Assembly: GCA_028583605.1 (NCBI GenBank)
Contig: CM053328.1
Location: forward strand, 7,039,804 to 7,103,803
Reading direction: 5' to 3'
Length of the DNA stretch: 64,000 nucleotides
Source of the DNA: Dastarcus helophoroides
Taxonomy: Eukaryota; Arthropoda; Insecta; Coleoptera; Bothrideridae
This document shows positions 47,400-60,649 of this stretch, in pieces; positions within the stretch are counted from its first letter, which is position 1, and the number at the start of each line of letters is the position of its first letter. The notes beneath the pieces are model-generated. The model was not told the DNA's origin. It did not search any database and saw nothing but the letters and a program-made list of their open reading frames with translations. Made by a program: the position numbers and the translations under genes.

Positions 47400-50300
47400 C
47401 TCTAAAATTGAAGTTTCAAGAAAAGTATCGCGACTAGAAGAAAATATAAGAAATTCGTGTAAAAAATCAAGATTTCCATATAAAAGTTAAAATTTCGCGA
47501 AAAATTGGAAATTGTAAAATTAAAGACGAAATGATGTCAAAAAAGTTTGAGATTTCCAAAATAAAAACTTTAAATTAGATGGAAATCATTAAGGAGTAGA
47601 AAATTTCAAAAAAAAGACAACTTTTTAAGGAAAAACGGAATTAGGAAAATGACATATTAAAAAAGAAAGATCAAAATTTTGAAAACAGTCGAAACTTTAA
47701 GAGTTTAAATTTACAAAAAAGGCAAACTTCAAGAAAAGATATAAACTTTGAAAGTAAAGACGAAATGTTCAAATTTCAAATTTTTGAGGAAAATTCATCA
47801 GTTTTTGGAATAAAAACTGAAAAAAGTGCAAATTTCGGAAGGTTGAAATTTTCAAAAGGACTCAAGTTTTGGGGAAATGTCGAAATTATAAAAAAAATTG
47901 AAAATTTTGAAAAAAAATGTTTATGAAATATCGAAATTTTCAAGAAGGGTTCAAAAAAATCGAAATTTTAAGAGTCGAAATTTGCAAACGAGTAGATTTG
48001 TTTTAAAAAGCTCAAAATTTGCAAAAAATTAATGAGAATTTTGAGAAATAGTTGAATTTTGAAAACAGTCGAAATTTTCAAAGTCAAAATTTATACAAAA
48101 GCAAAATTTAGGGTAAAGAAGAAGGTTTAAAAAAAAGTCGAAATTTTCAACAGAATCAGAATTTTAAGGTCAAAATTTTGAGTAGAAAAAGCTCAGATGA
48201 AGTTAAAATTTTAAGAAAAAGTCTGAATTGTAAAAAAAGCGAAAATTTTGAAAAAAAAAATGTTAAATTTTGAAATAAGGATGGAAATTTAGTCGAAAAT
48301 TACTAAAAAGTACAGATTTTTCAAAAAAAGCCAAAATTTGCAAAAATGAAGCCAACGCGTATTTGAGAAAAAGTAGAATTTTGAAACAGTCGAAATTTTG
48401 AAAGTTAAAATTTGCACAACTTTAGGGAAAAACAAGAACGCTTGAAAAAAAGTGAAATTTTCAAAAGAATTAACGATTTATCGTCAAATTTTTGAGTAAA
48501 AACAGTTCACTTGAGGTTAAAATTTTGAGAAAAAGTGGAATTGCAAAAAAAGTGAAAATTAGAAAAAACTTTGGAACATCGACATTTACCCGAGGTTAAA
48601 ATTTTGAGAAAAACTGCAAAAAAAGTGAAAATTTAAAAAAATGTTAAATTTTGAAACATCGACATTTTTAAGGGTCGAGATTTTTAGGAAAGTCGAAATT
48701 CTTAGAGTCGAAATTTGCAAATAAGTAGAATTTTTGTAAAAAAGTCGAATGAAGTAAAAATTTTGAGAAAAAGTCGAATTTTAAAACAGTCGAAATTTTG
48801 GAAGTCAAAATTTATACAAAAGTCATAATTTCGGGAAAAACAAGAATGTTCGAAAAAAGTCGAAATTTTCAAAATCATCAAAATTTTTAAGTCAAAATTT
48901 TGAATAGAAAAAGTTCAAATGAAGTTAAAATTTTGAGAAAAAGTCCAAATTATGAAAAAAGTGAAAATTTTGAAACAATATTAAATTTTGAAGTTGTAAG
49001 TTTTTAGAGTCTAGATTTTTTAAAAAGTCGAAATTTGAAAAAAGTACAATTTTTCCAAAAAAAAAAGCCGAAATTAGTAAAAATGAAGCCAAAATTTTGA
49101 GAAAAAGTCGAATTTTGAAAAAAGTCGAAATTTTCAAGAAAACCAAAATTTCAAACTCAAAATTTTGGGGAACTCGAGAACGTTTGAAAAAAGTCCAAAT
49201 TTTCAAGAAAACCAAAATTTCAAACTCAAAATTTTGAGTAGAAAAACCTCAAAGAAAGTTAAACTTTTGAGAACAAGTCGGAATAATGAAAAAAGTGAAA
49301 GTTGGAAATTTTTAGGGTCCAGATTTTTTAAAAAATCGAAGTTAGAAAAAAGTACAATTTTCAAAAAAAAGCCGAAATTTGCAAAAATGAAGCCGACATG
49401 TTAAGAAAAAGTCGAGTAGTTTTTTAAAAAAAGTCGAAATTTGCAAAATATGAAGTCAAAATTTGCACAAAAATCAAAATTTTTAGTTGGAAAAGTTAAA
49501 CTAAAATTAAAATTTTCATGAAAAGGTAGGAATTATGAAGAGAGTGAAGATTTTGACAAAATGTTAAATTGTTAAATACCGAAATATAAGAGTCGAGATT
49601 TTTAAAAAAAGTCTAAATTTTATGAGTCGATATTTGCAAGAGTACAAGTTTTCAAAAGAAAGAGCCCAAACTTACAAAAAAAAATAAAGCCAAAATATTG
49701 AGAAAAAGTCGAAATTTTGAAATCAAAATTTGCACAAAACTCAAAGTTTAGGGGAATACGAGAACGTTTGAAAAAAGTCGAAATTTTCAAAAGAACAAAA
49801 ATTTCAAACTCAAAATTTTGAGTAGAAAAACCTCAAAGGAAGTTAAACTTTTGAGAAAAAGTCGGAATTATGAAAAAAGTGAAAATTTTAAAAAAATATT
49901 AAATTTTGAAAAAATATTAAATTTTGAAGTTGGAAGTCCAGGTTTTTTAAAGTCGAAATTTGAAAAAAGTACAATTTTTCAAAAAAAAACCCGAAATTTG
50001 CAAAAATGAAGCCAAAATTTTGAGAAAAAATCGAATTTTGTAAAACGTCGAAATTCTGAAAGTCAAAATTTGCACAAAAATCAAAATTTTGAGCAAGAAA
50101 AGGTTAACTAAAATTAAAATTTTGATGAAAAGGTCCGAATTATGAAGAGAGTGAAGACTTTGACAAAATGTTAAATTTTGAAATACCGAAATTTAAAAGG
50201 GTAAAGATTTTTAAAAAAGTCTAGATTTTTAGAGTCGATATTTGCAAGAGTACAAGTTTTCAAAAAAAAGAGCCCAAACTTACAAAAAAAATGAAGCCAA

Positions 50301-53300
50301 AATATTGAGAAAAAGTCGAAATTTTGAAATCAAAATTTGCGCAAAACTCAAAATTTAGGGGAATAGGAGAACGTTTGAAAAAAGTCGAAATTTTCAAAAG
50401 AACCAAAATTTCATATTCAAAATTTTGAGTAGAAAAACCTCAAAGGAAGTTAAACTTTTTAGAACAAGTCGGAATTATGAAAAAAGTGAAAATTTTGAAA
50501 AAATATTAAATTTTAAAGTTGGAAATTTTTAGAGTCAAGATTTTTTAAAAAGTCGAAATTAGAAAAAAGTATAATTTTCAAAAAAAAGCCGAAATTTGCA
50601 AAAATGAAGCCAAAATTTTGAGAAAAAATCGAATTTTGTAAAACGTCCAAATTCTGAAAGTCAAAATTTGCACAAAAATCAAAATTTTGAGTAGAAAAAG
50701 TTCAACTAAAATTAAAATTTTGATGAAAAGGTCGGAATTATGAAGAGAGAGAAGACTTTGACAAAATGTTAAATTTTGAAATACCAAAATTTAAAAGGGT
50801 AAAGATTTTTAAAAAAGTCTAGATTTTTAGAGTCGATATTTGCAAGAGTACAAGTTTTCAAAAAAAAAGAGCCCGAACTTACAAAAAAAATGAAGCCAAA
50901 ATATTGAGAAAAAGTCGAAATTTTGAAATCAAAATTTGCACAAAACTCAAAATTTAGGGGAATAGGAGAACGTTTGAAAAAAGTCGAAATTTTCAAAAGA
51001 ACCAAAATTTCATATTCAAAATTTTGAGTAGAAAACCCTCAAAGGAAGTTAAACTTTTTAGAAAAAGTAGGAATTATTAAAAAAGTGAAAATTTTGAAAA
51101 AAATATTTAATTTTGAAGTTGGAAATTTTTAAAGTCCAGATTTTTTAAAAAGTCGAAATTAGAAAAAAAAATAATTTAAAAAAAAAGCCGAAATTTGCAA
51201 AAATGAAGCCAAAATTTTGAGAAAAAGCCGAATATTTAGACAGTCTAGTAGTTTTTCAAAAAAAGCCGAAATTCGCAAAAAATGAAGCCAAAATTTTGAA
51301 AGAAAGTCCAATTTTGAAATTTTGAAAAAAGTCGAAATTTGAAATTTTGAAAAAAGTCGAAATTTGCAAAAAATGAAGCCAACATTTTGAGAAAAGGTTG
51401 GATTTTGGGGAAGCTCGAAATTCTGAGAGTCAAAATTTACACAAAAGTCAAAATTTTGAGTAGAAAAACTTCAACTAAAATTAAAATGTTGATGAAAAGG
51501 TCGGAATTATGAAAAAAGTGAAGATTGACAAAATGTTAAATTTTGAAATAGCGAAATTAAAAATGGGAATTTTGGTAAAAATGAGAACTTGAAAAAGTGC
51601 AAATTTTCGAATAGTTATTTTCCAAGAATCGAAAAAGTCAAAATTTTAATGAAAATCATAATTTGACAAAAGTGGAAATTTTGAAATATCGAAATTGAAA
51701 AATAAATTCAAAACGATACGAAGTCGAAATTATCAAAATAGATAAAATTTTCTACAAAAAGATAGAAAGAATTTGCGAAATAAGTCAACGTTTTGAGAAA
51801 ATGCCAAAATTTTGAAAAATGGATACTTTGAGGAAAGTTGGAAATTTTGAAATGTTGAAATTTTCAAAGTTCAAATTTTCAAAAAAGTCTAAGTTTGGTA
51901 AAAGTAAAAATTTTGAAAGAAAACGAAATTTAAAAAAATTTCAAGTTTTCAAAGAAGCCAATAACCGTAGCTTTTTTCAAAAAAGTAAACATTAAAACAA
52001 AGTGGAAGAGAATCAAAATTTGCAAAAGGACGAAATTTTCGAAAAAGGTAAGATTTTAAAAAATTAAAAATTTCCAAAAAAATTATAAAAAAACAAAAGA
52101 AAAATCGAAATCCTGATGAAAGTAGGAATTTGTAAGAAGTGGAAACTTTAAAATATCAAAAATTTGTAAGAATCGAAATGTACAAATAAGTCGAAATTTT
52201 CGAAAAAAAGTCGAAATCTTAAGAAAAGTTGCAATTTCGATAGAAATGGGAATTTGAAAAAGTGATAAATTGGAAATGTTGAAATTGTTTGAAAAGTCAA
52301 ATTTTTGAGAAAAAGCGGAAATCTTGAAGCCGAAAATTCCAGAAAAAGTAGAAAATTTTAAGCTAAGATCTGACAAAAATATTTACGGAGTCAAATGTCC
52401 TAAAAAAGTCCACATACTTGAAAAAATTAAAAAGTACAACTAAAATTAAAATGTTGATGTAAAAGTCGGAATTCTGAAAAAAGTGAAGACTGACAAAATT
52501 TTAAATTATGAAATACCGAAATTTAAGAGTCCAGATTTTCAAAAAAGTCTAAATTTTAAGAGTCGAGATTTGCAAAAGGCTACAATTTTTCAAAACAAAG
52601 CCGAAACTTACAAAAAATGAAGCCAAAATTTTCAGAAAAAGTCGAATTTTGAAAAAAAATTGTTTGAGTAGCGTTTTGAGTAGAAACAGTGCAAATGAAG
52701 TTAAAATTTTGAGAAAAAGTCGGAATTATGAAAAAGGTAAACATTTAAAAAAAATTTAAATGAAATATCGAGATTTTTTTGAGCTTTGCCCAAAAAAGTA
52801 GAATTTGCAAAAAAGAAGTCAACATTTTGAAAAAAAAGTCGAATTTATCAAAAGAATTGAAGGTTTAAAGTCAAAATTTTGAGTAGAAAATGTTCAAATG
52901 AAGTTAAAATTTTGAGAAAAAAATCGGAATTTTGAAAAAATTGAAAAAAGTCGAGGTTTTTAAAAAAGTACAATTTTTTTCAAAAGGCCGAAATTTGTAG
53001 AAATGAAGCCAAAATTGTGGGAAAAAAGACGAATTTTGAAAACAGTCGAAATTGTGAAAGTCAAAATTTACCTAAAAGTCAAAATTTTGAGTATAGCAAG
53101 AAGGTTTGAAAATGAAGTTAAAATTTTTATAAAAAGTCGAAATTTTAAAGAAAGTGACAATTTTAAAAAAATACCATAATTTTGAAATTCTGAAGGGTCG
53201 AGATTTTGAAAAAAGTCGAAAGTTTTGAAAATAGTTGAAATTTTGAAAGTCAAGCGAAAGTTAAAATTTAGGGAAAAACAAGATCGTTTGAAAAAAGTCG

Positions 53301-54700
53301 AAATTTTTAATAGAATCAAAATTTTAAAGTCAAATATCTGAGAAGAAAAAGTTCAGGTGAAGTTAAAATTTTGAGAAAAAGTCGCAATTATGTAAAAAGT
53401 GAAAATTTTGATAAAATTTTAAATTTTGAAATACCGAAATTTAAAAAAAGAGTCTGGATTTCCAAATAAAGTCGAAATTTATAAGAGTAGAATTTTTTCA
53501 AAAAAGTCGAATCTTGCAAAAAATGAAGTCAAAATTTGGGGGAAAAGGTCGAAATTTTGAAAGTCAAACGAAAGTCAAAATTTAGGGAAAAACAAGAACG
53601 GTTGAAAAAGTCAAAATTTTTAATAGAATCGAAATTTTAAAGTCAAAAGTTTGAGAAGAAAGAGTTCAGGTGAAGTTAAAATTTTGAGAAAAAGTCGCAA
53701 TTATGTAAAAAGTGAAAATTTTGATAAAATATTTAAATTTTGAAATACCGAAATTTATAAAAAGAGTAGATTTTCAAATAAAGCCAAAATTTCTAAAAAA
53801 GTAGAATTTTTCCTAAAAAAGTCGAAGTTTGCTAAAAATGAAGTAAACATTTGGGGGAAAAATTCGAATTTTGGAAAAATCGAAATTTTGAAGGTCAAAC
53901 GAAAGTCAAAATTTAGGGAAAAACAAAAACGTTTGAAAATAGTCGAAATTTTTAATATAATCAAAATTTTAAAGTCAAAAGTTTGAGAAGAAAAAGTTCA
54001 GGTGAAGTTAAAATTTTGAGAAAAAGTCGCGATTATGTAAAAGTGAAAATTTTGATAAAATGTTAAATTATGAAACACTGAAATTTAAAAAATCAGTCTA
54101 GATTTCCAAATAAAGTCGAAATTTGTAAAAGAGTAGAATTTTTCCTGAAAAAGTCGAAGTTTGCTAAAAATGAAGTCAAAATTTGGGGAAAAAAGTCGAA
54201 TTTTGGAAAAGTCGAAATTTTGAAAGTCAAACGAAAGTAAAAATTTAGGGAAAAACAAGAACGTTTGAAAAAAGTCGAAATTTTTATTAGAATCAAAATT
54301 TTAAAGTCAAAATTTTGAGAAGAAAAAGTTCAGGTGAAGTTAAAACTTTGAGAAAAAGTCGCAATTATGAAAAAGTGAAAATTGTGATAAAATGTTAAAA
54401 TTTGAAATACCGAAATTTAAAAAAAAAAGAGTTTAGATTTTCAAATAAACTCGAAATCTGTAAAAAAAAATCCAAAAAAGTGGAATTTTTTCAAAAAAAG
54501 TCGAAGTTTGCTAAAAGTGAAGTCAAAATTTGGGGGAAATGGTCGAATTTTGGGAAGGTCGACATTTTGAAAGTCAAAATTTACCGAAAGTCAGTTTGAA
54601 TAAAGCAGAAATTTTCAGTAGATTTAAAATTTTGAAAGGGATTTTGGTCTTCAAATTGGGGCAAAAAAGTTGAAATATCGAAAAAGTCGAGATTTTTAAG
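47400..54700. repeat. A-rich arrays with ~0.6-kb and ~0.33-kb higher-order units in zinc-finger intron 3
   Basis: CGTTTGAAAAAAGTC anchors lie at 49181, 49765, 50372 and 50971 (584-607 bp). GTTCAGGTGAAGTTAAAA anchors lie at 53351, 53664, 53996 and 54328 (313-332 bp). Positions 51560-52440 copy 42780-43800. Positions 54836-55340 are non-satellite with no recognised gene. Confidence 0.7.
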
Positions 54701-54754
54701 AGTAGATATTTACGCAAAAGTTAAAATTTTTGAAAAAAGTTCTTGTTTTGAAAA

Positions 54755-54835
54755 ATAGACTGGTTCTTGGTTATTTTCAAAATTTGAAATACAAATCTTG
54801 TCCCCTGAAACCAAGAAAGATTGAAAATATTGAAA
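54755..54835 (-). mobile_element. Single-arm fragment of the palindromic hammerhead element
   Basis: The sequence AGACTGGTTCTTGGTTATTT followed by CTTGTCCCCTGAAACCAAG matches the outer half of the left arm of the other copies. The hammerhead part and the second arm are absent. It lies in the last intron of the zinc-finger gene. Confidence 0.6.
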
Positions 54836-55347
54836 AATGTCCAATAAAAGAGAACTATTCCATGTTTTTGCCCGTTTGGATATTTTGTTGCATTTTTTTA
54901 AAAAATTTTTGCTGCACAACACATCGGCCTCTACTTATATGATTTTGTGGATTATTTTTGGAGTTTTCAGAGGTCACTGGTGGTCTATGATAGCACCACA
55001 GGCATCACCGATGAAAAAGCACTTTTTTGATATCAATCTTGGTTTCTTACAAATTATCTTTAACAATTGGAGTTCTGGATCTGAATACATTTTCTTGATA
55101 GTTTTGGAGGACTACGTTTGAGATTTCAGAAGAAGTAGAAAGCAACAAAATTTGACTGAAATATAAAAAAAGTTCTTTCGACAACAAGAACGAATTCTTA
55201 ACTATTAAACTAGAAAGGAACATAGAAAGGGAGTATAAAAGAAGCAGAAAGGTCTCTATATGCTGTATTTTTAAATTTCTTTTTTTTTGACCGTGACAAA
55301 TTATGTCATAAGAAAAATGGATGTGTTTACGTTATAACTTGTTTCAG

Positions 55348-55494
55348 GTTCCTTCAGCGCAACTTCAAATCCCAGTTCAAATTCAAGTACCCCAGCATCA
55401 TATTCAGATGACGTCCGGCACGGAAGAGGACAATAATCAAGTTAGCACTGTCGTTCTGCCAGCCAGTGAAGGTATCTCTATCATACCCAATTAA
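55348..55494 (+). CDS. C2H2 zinc-finger transcription factor, last coding exon (residues 455-502)
   Basis: A TTGTTTCAG acceptor ends at 55347; 48 codons and TAA (55492-55494) follow, phase 0. The residues VPSAQLQIPVQIQVPQHHIQ, then MTSGTEEDNN and a VVLPASEGISIIPN tail, continue the VTIQ of the previous exon and repeat the hydrophobic-Gln QIQV style of exon 1, which supports direct splicing across the 8.1-kb intron (47232-55347). GC content is far above that of the flanking DNA. Alternative 3' exons inside the repeat-filled intron cannot be excluded. Confidence 0.8.
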   Translation, partial: VPSAQLQIPVQIQVPQHHIQMTSGTEEDNNQVSTVVLPASEGISIIPN

Positions 55495-57693
55495 ATGTAT
55501 ATTTAAAATTTAAAAGTGCAAAAAAGACAGAATTAAAAGTTGTTGAATTTTATATGAGGATGTACATAGATATATTATATGTATTGTATATCAATATTTA
55601 TTGATTTGATAAGCGATTTATATCATTGTTTAAAATTTTAATACTACGAGGTCCTGCTAAGAAGTCAGAACTGAACGTCTTTAATTACGAATTTTGATAA
55701 TCGAGATTCTGAAGCTAATTATCGTCACTAATCACGCTATTCCCTTCGAAACGTTCCCTTCTGGCGCTAAATTATTAATCTATTGCTTCTCGCAGCCACA
55801 TATGCACCAAATTCATTCTAGTAATGTAACAAAATGCCTTCCAGTTCTCGCTATTCTGAATATTATCCATTGTAGAATCCAAGAAGCAGAATTGGGCCTT
55901 AAATTCATTGGTGTAGCAATAAGTCACATTTAATAAAATCTAATCAACGATATTATCGGGCCAACTGTTTTGTTCTTAATCCAGAAGTTAAGGGAGATTT
56001 TTCCATCTCTAATAATATAAATTAGTCAATTTGCTTCCAAAGAAGGCAAGATGTAAAAACAATTGATGGAAATCAAATAGAAGATCAAAATGTAGAAATG
56101 TAGCTCATTTTACAGGGAGTGTCCTTATAAATAGTACGATATAGTGAGTTTGGATCAAAATTGAATTAGAAAAAATATGAAAACTTTGTTTTACATACGA
56201 AAGGGCTAATTGTGTGTAGTTAGCAAATACAATAAAAGGCCAAATAATGAAAGCAGGGGTTTCCCAAATTTTTTTCCACGATGACATACTTAAACAAATC
56301 ACGAAATGTGAACGGAACGCCTTAATTAATTTTAGAAGGTAGAATGTTAAAGCGAAAATGCACTTTTTTTTAAATTAAAGTTGTATATTTCAATTCGAAA
56401 TATCAACTCGAAATGTCTAATATTTCGCTTCTCTTCAATTTGTAATTAACTTTCCATGTTCCAGTGTTGCATTGAACAAAGCTTGGGAAATCCTGCCTAA
56501 ACAAATTGTGGCATAGAAGGGCAACATTAGCTGCTTCGAAAACTTCAAATCGTGATGCCCTCGCAGTTATGCTAACTGCGTTCAAAACGCCTTTAATGTT
56601 ACATTTATCTGGTTCAGGTGGTTATGCATTGAGCTAAATTGGAATTCTTTTTTTAGGCTCCTTGATCTTTAGACCAGACGGTTTCGAAGTCAGGGAGTTT
56701 CAGAGTGTTAAACAGGAGCAAATGTAGCGTGAACGAAAGACTGAAATTTAATATTGTTCACTTAATTGGCGCAAGACGTTGCATCGGTCAATGTTAACAA
56801 ATCGAAAAAATGAGACTATGAAATATGTAAACCTTCGACTGGTCCCCGTAGAAACCAAAGATGCCAGAAAGCGTAATTTTTTATCTAAATTCAGTGTGTA
56901 ATTGATATATTGTATTTACAAATCGACCACGGGATTTATTATTATTACGATTGCGGATTATGGCGTTTATTACTCGTTGTGCCTTTGGTGATTAAATTAT
57001 TGAAGGGATTCAAAATTGAAGAACAAAAACGACCAAGTGTATATTAAATAAATTCCGGAAGGGGTATAAATTTAATTTACTGGATTAATTTTTGATGTTT
57101 TCCGTGTTATCGAAATCGTTAGCCCAGAATTAGTTAGAATTTGTTTTCTTTTTTTTTCTTATATCTTTTATAGAATGTTATTAGAACTGGCCCCGGAAAC
57201 AGTATTATATCAATTTGTTTTTTATATGGAGAGATAATTGTCATCAGTAAATATGAACAATGTACACTTAATATCAATTTTATATCCTTTTCTAGGCCTC
57301 TAATGATGTATGTGATAATAAAAAAAAATCTCTCTTCATTTGGTACTCTAAATGAGTTGTTTAAGTAGTATGATTAATTTATTAGGTTTAAAATGGAAAA
57401 ATAGTAATATATATTATGCTTTATTTTTTGTACAAAAGTTTAGGTTAGAGGTTTGGGGTTAACATATTTTTTTATTAAGTAGTACAATTTGTATGTATCT
57501 TTTCCTTAGTCTCTTTCTAAATTTGACAAAAAATTGAACTGAGTATTGTTTTATAGCAATCAATAACATGTATATCTGAATATTTTTCTGTTATATTTAT
57601 TTTCTATATTTAAGAGTAAGCTGAAAAATTACCAATTAATTTAGAGTAATTTTTATACAATTGAAGGCATTTTCTTTGTATTAAAACAATAAA
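55495..57693 (+). terminator. Probable 3' UTR and poly(A) signal of the zinc-finger gene
   Basis: The sequence after the stop is AT-rich and free of the TCGAAATTT arrays for 2.2 kb, unlike the rest of the locus. AATAAA at 57688-57693 is followed within a few bases by GATGTTTTTTT, a good GT/T-rich downstream element. Earlier cleavage sites are possible. Open frames here (for example 55694-55933) have no recognisable homology. Confidence 0.45.
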
Positions 57694-58189
57694 GATGTTT
57701 TTTTAAAACACTCGTTTTATTGACCTTAGTTCATACCAATATACTCCTTTTTATGACGGTCATTTGTACAGAAACTGAATTGAATAAGTTGGTGATGTGT
57801 TCATGGAGGCTAAGAAACTCTAGTTCTGTCGAAATTCTGAGTAGGGTTGTTAGGGTTATGATATTTCGGATCTCAATACAGATATATTGTGAATACTAGT
57901 TACCTTTCCTGGCTTCGCCCCCGGTGGACAAAAACAAGACTACGATCTGATGTAATTTACTTGCATAAAATGCAATAAGTAAATCTGTATTTTTATTAGA
58001 ATTTCCCAGTACACTACATTTTTTGTAATATTTCGAAATGGGTTCACAATTAAAGGTTTTCAGCATCCCCTTACCTCTAAAACCAAACACAATTATGAAA
58101 ATTATATATTAAACAGTTCAATTTTCAAACAAATCTCTTACCACCTAATTTACTTTTATTTTACCAAAGTGATTAAGAGAAAACATGTT

Positions 58190-60280
58190 CATTAGATGTT
58201 TTCTAATTTTTTACTTTTCTCAAAATTCGTCGTCAATTTCGATTTTATTTTCAAAATCCGGCTATGCTCAAAGTTTAGCCTTTAGGAAATATCGTCTTTC
58301 TGCTAAACTTCAATTTTTTATTCAAAATTCATCCACTCTTCAAAATTTCTCCATACTTCTGAAAATTGGGCTTTTTCAAAATTGGCACTTTTGTTAATTC
58401 ACACAAATTTGCATTTTGCGAGTTAAATCGATCTTTAAAAAAGAAGTATAAATTAAAAAGAAAATGATTTGAAACATTTTGAGAAAAATATTTTAAGGGG
58501 GTTTTCATGATTTCCCAAAATTGTTTTTTCAATAACATTACGATTTATTCCCAAAATCGACCTTTTTTTTAATAAATGACTCCTTTCACCTCTGCGACTT
58601 TTTTCCAGTGTTGTTCTTTTTCTCAAAATTCACTGTTTTCCAAATTTCGTTCGCAACTTTTCTTAAATAATCGACTTTTGAAAATTTCGACTTTTATCTA
58701 AATTTAACATTACTTATTTCCCAAAATTCAAAATTTTATATTTTCGCAAATTTTAACTTTTCTCTTGAAAGCTACCATTCTTTTGGAAGTTTAACTTTAC
58801 TCCCAAAACTTACTTTCTTAAACACTTAAAACGGAAAAATTCTAGTTATTATTTTATTCGAAATTTTGAGTTTTTCTTGAATTGTTTTTTTTCGCAATTA
58901 ATTTTACTAAAGTTTTTCCTAAAACTGAATTTTTAGGAAAATTTTATTTTTTTTTCGTCTTGTTCTCAAAAGTGCGAACATTTTTTAAATGTTCTCTTTG
59001 TTTGGACAATTCAATATAATTTTCGTCAAAATTCCATTTTTCCTCCAAATTTAATATTTCTTTTTAAGTCTATCTTTATCTTCAAGGTTTAATTTTTTGC
59101 ATAAAATTTGCACTCTAGGATGCCTTTCTTAAAGTTCCACCATTTTCTGAAACTTTCTCAAAATTTATATTTAAAATTCATATTTTCTTTTATTTAAATA
59201 ATTTTTCCCAAAATTGTATTTTTTAGAAAACTTTAAATATTTTTAAATTTGTCTTGTTCTCATTCAATTCATGTTCAAAATGATTTTTTTTATCAAAATG
59301 GGATATTCCAGCTTCTTCGGGAAATTTCGAGTTTTCTCTCGAAACTTTGACTTTTTGCCTCAATATTTTTCGTATTTCTCAAAATTTTGACATTTTTGTT
59401 GTGTATTTAAGTTCCATTTTATTCTGACAAATTCTTTAAACTGTGATTTCATCTGCTAAAATTCGACAATTTTCTCATAGTTTCAAAATTCGTTGTTTTT
59501 TTCAAAGTTGTACAATTTTTCTCAATATGCTATTCTTTTTAAATTTTTCGAATTTGTCTTATTCTCAAAATTTTTTTTTTACAGCTTTTCGTTCTGGAAG
59601 ATTAACATTTTTCCTAAAATTTGCACTCTAGGATGCCTTTCTTAAAGTTCGACAATTTTTTGAAATTTTCACAAAATTTATATTCAAAATTCATCTTCTT
59701 TCATTTATATAATTTTTCCCAAAATTATATTTTCTAGAAACCTTTAAATATTTTTAAATTTGTCTTGTTCTCGTTCAATTCACATTCAAGATGAAATTTT
59801 TTTATCAAAATGGGAAATTCCAGCTTCTGGAAATTTCGAGTTTTCTCTCGAAACTGACTTTTTGCCTCAAAATTCGATTTTTTTCGTATTTCTCAAAATT
59901 TTGACATTTTTGTTGTGTATTTAAGTTTCATTTTATTCTGACAAATTCTTTAAACTGTTTAAAATTAAGTTTTTGGAATTTGTCTTATTCTCAAAATTTC
60001 AATTTATTCCCAAAAGCGATGTTTGTTATAAAAATTTAGTTTCCTCTTCAAAATTTGGATCTTTTTGTTCAAATTTGGAACTTTTTTTTCGGAAGTTTGA
60101 CTTTTTGTCTGTTCAATTTTTTCAGGTTTCTGTGTATTTCTCAGAATTTTGACTTTTTGTCGATATTTAATTTTTTACAGGTTTTCGTTCTCGAAGATTA
60201 ACATTTTTTTTAAATAAAATTTGACTTTTATAGGAGAATTTCTATCTTTTTAAACTTAAACAATCGGAAAATTTAGAGTT
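58190..60280. repeat. T-rich array with a ~0.52-kb duplication
   Basis: TTTGCACTCTAGGATGCCTT recurs near 59106 and 59619 with matching flanks. The first part (58328-59080) is duplicated at 61797-62540. From 57720 to 58190 I see only the possible RTE fragment. Confidence 0.65.
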
Positions 60281-60283
60281 TAT

Positions 60284-60639
60284 TGTAACAAAATGTAAAT
60301 TGTAGAATTTAGTACCTAAGAAAATTTCTAGAAAGATCTGATAAGGGAAAGCGGCCGCGATAATGAAGCAAACGGCAGATAAGCGTTCCAGAAATTCCGG
60401 CCAACGATAAGCCTTATCTGCCGAAAACTTCTAGAACCCGGAAGCTAAAACTATATAAGGCGGACGCCTTTTTCTCGAAGGAGTCAGTTAGTCAGTTAGT
60501 GTAATTAGTGAGTTAGTAGTTGGAAGTAAATAAGTGAGTTCACTATTCAGTTGTAGTGTTCCGAGTTTAGTTTGGTAATAAAGTGGGTATTATTCAATTC
60601 ACGTGTTAATAATCAATTCGAACCGATAAGCCCGTAACA
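60284..60639 (+). mobile_element. Solo LTR of an LTR retrotransposon
   Basis: This is a 356-bp segment starting TGTAACAAAATG and ending CCCGTAACA, flanked by TTAT on both sides (60280-60283, 60640-60643). Inside are a TATATAAGG (60452-60460), an initiator TCAGT at 60484 about 32 bp downstream, TCAGTTAG repeats, and AATAAA at 60577-60582, in the correct U3-R-U5 order for the plus strand. No internal coding region or second LTR is nearby, so it is a recombination remnant inserted in a satellite array. The exact left boundary is less certain than the right. Confidence 0.6.
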
Positions 60640-60649
60640 TTATTTTCAA

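Noticed and set aside
54837..55121. 94-codon frame before the last exon
   Set aside because: No recognisable domain, AT-rich composition, and it lies in the intron next to an element fragment. It could be transposon-derived but cannot be supported.
55694..55933. 79-codon frame in the zinc-finger 3' region
   Set aside because: No homology recognised, no splice or promoter context, and it is best explained as part of the 3' UTR.
57838..57860. TTAGGG-like motifs suggesting telomeric repeat
   Set aside because: Only two imperfect occurrences, not an array.
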